A stretch of 64,000 nucleotides of DNA. Source: Cardinalis cardinalis (lineage: Eukaryota > Chordata > Aves > Passeriformes > Cardinalidae). Shown here one piece after another: positions 63,376 through 64,000 of this stretch (position 1 is the stretch's first letter; each line of letters starts with the position of its first letter). Location of the stretch: positions 1,515,240-1,579,239 of the forward strand of contig JACDOX010000162.1 of NCBI GenBank assembly GCA_014549065.1, written 5' to 3'. The notes beneath the pieces are model-generated. The model was not told the origin of the DNA and ran no database searches. It worked only from the letters and a program-made list of their open reading frames with translations. The translations under genes were made by a program, and so were the position numbers.

Positions 63376-63622
63376 ACGATCACTTTTACTGGCAACATTC
63401 ACAGACCCCCTTGATTCTTTCCAGTAGAAAAATTAATTAAGAACTTTTACATGCTTTTATTCACACCAGCTCCAAGATGTATCTTTCAGGAACAAGCTTG
63501 GTCTGCCAGGGATATAGGATCTAATCTGGGAGTTGGTAGTTGCAGTCATCACATTAAAGCTCCTCACTCAGTATCACAGAGCAAACCTCACCTGCAGACA
63601 CACAGCTTTTATGTTTACATGC

Positions 63623-63682
63623 ATGTTTATATATAAATATATATTTTTTACATATATACACAGACACATAGACACGTGCACA
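63623..63682. repeat. TA/CA compound microsatellite
   Basis: ATATATAAATATATATTTTT, then CATATATACACAGACACATAGACACGTGCACAC. Imperfect simple repeat, similar in style to the one at 31.28 kb. Confidence 0.8.
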
Positions 63683-64000
63683 CTTTTGGAAAGAAATCTT
63701 GTGTCTCAAACACAAAAGGCTGTCTCACTATAAANACCATTCTGAGATCTCATCTGCAGTTACCTCAATCACAAACATGCAGAATTGCAGCTCTTTCTGG
63801 CTTTATTTTGCTGAGATGCCATGGCAAGTGGTAAATGCTCTGCTGCCACCCAATGACGTTTCCTGGGATTGTTCCTTTCCCAAGACCCTTTTCTCCTACT
63901 CTACAACCAGGTTAAAAAAAAAAATCAGGTTAAATTAAAGGCAGCACTTAGAGCTGGAGCACTTTGCATACCTGTGGTGCCTTGGCCTCTGGGGAACAGA

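Larger units (their letters stand above)
59769..64000. other. Non-coding single-copy block to window end
   Basis: No gene is supported. Apart from a 19-bp tandem duplication (63.34 kb) and a TA/CA run (63.62 kb) I see unique AT-rich DNA with short frames. Confidence 0.72.

Noticed and set aside
1..64000. CRISPR array, operon, prophage or toxin-antitoxin system
   Set aside because: Sequence is vertebrate non-coding DNA; there are no regularly spaced repeats or bacterial-type gene runs.

Overview
The window looks like bird nuclear DNA that is intergenic or inside a very long intron. I found no protein-coding exon, rRNA or tRNA gene, CRISPR array or operon that I could defend. The avian assignment rests on repeats. 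There is a 0.87 kb, 5'-truncated CR1 retrotransposon 3' end at about 58.9-59.77 kb, with the typical bird-type tail (reverse-strand reading of 'gtttgggttggaagg'). There is a second, short CR1 end at 14.34-14.48 kb and weaker CR1 scraps near 29.74 and 45.1 kb. No Alu- or L1-like sequence was noticed. Interspersed repeats are sparse and DNA is AT-rich with few CpGs, as expected for a bird macrochromosome. The species cannot be named from this. Isolated single 'n' bases are scattered through the whole window, never seen as a run; they look like masked ambiguity codes (probably heterozygous sites), not gaps.

Layout. 1-9.7 kb: AT-rich single-copy DNA with a 38-bp imperfect tandem duplication (6.74 kb), a conserved-looking block (7.77-8.37 kb) and a possible MIR relic (8.66 kb). 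9.75-9.86 kb: a convincing ancient MIR SINE. 10-23 kb: single-copy DNA with several compact AT-rich stretches that read like conserved non-coding elements (11.5, 18.1, 20.4 and 21.0 kb), plus CR1 and microsatellite scraps. 23.65-23.79 kb: a perfect 68-bp tandem duplication. 24-36 kb: single-copy DNA with the best conserved-element candidate (30.78-31.08 kb) and a TA/CA microsatellite beside it. 36.9-37.3 kb: a small CpG-enriched patch followed by a conserved-looking AT-rich block. 38-39.5 kb: 34-bp and 73-bp tandem duplications. 41.3 and 45.5 kb: two MIR-like relics. 46.55-47.34 kb: the clearest CpG-enriched, motif-dense segment, a candidate enhancer or distal promoter. 52.5-53.1 kb: a smaller CpG-bearing patch. 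58.9-59.77 kb: CR1. 60-64 kb: ordinary single-copy DNA with small repeats.

Interpretation. CpG-bearing patches and conserved-looking AT-rich blocks with homeodomain/TALE-type motifs, set in a long stretch without genes, resemble the regulatory surroundings of a developmental gene. That is inference: conservation could not be tested here. All open reading frames are short (longest 194 codons), lack recognisable domains and fit chance. I saw no evidence of a novel protein-based system.
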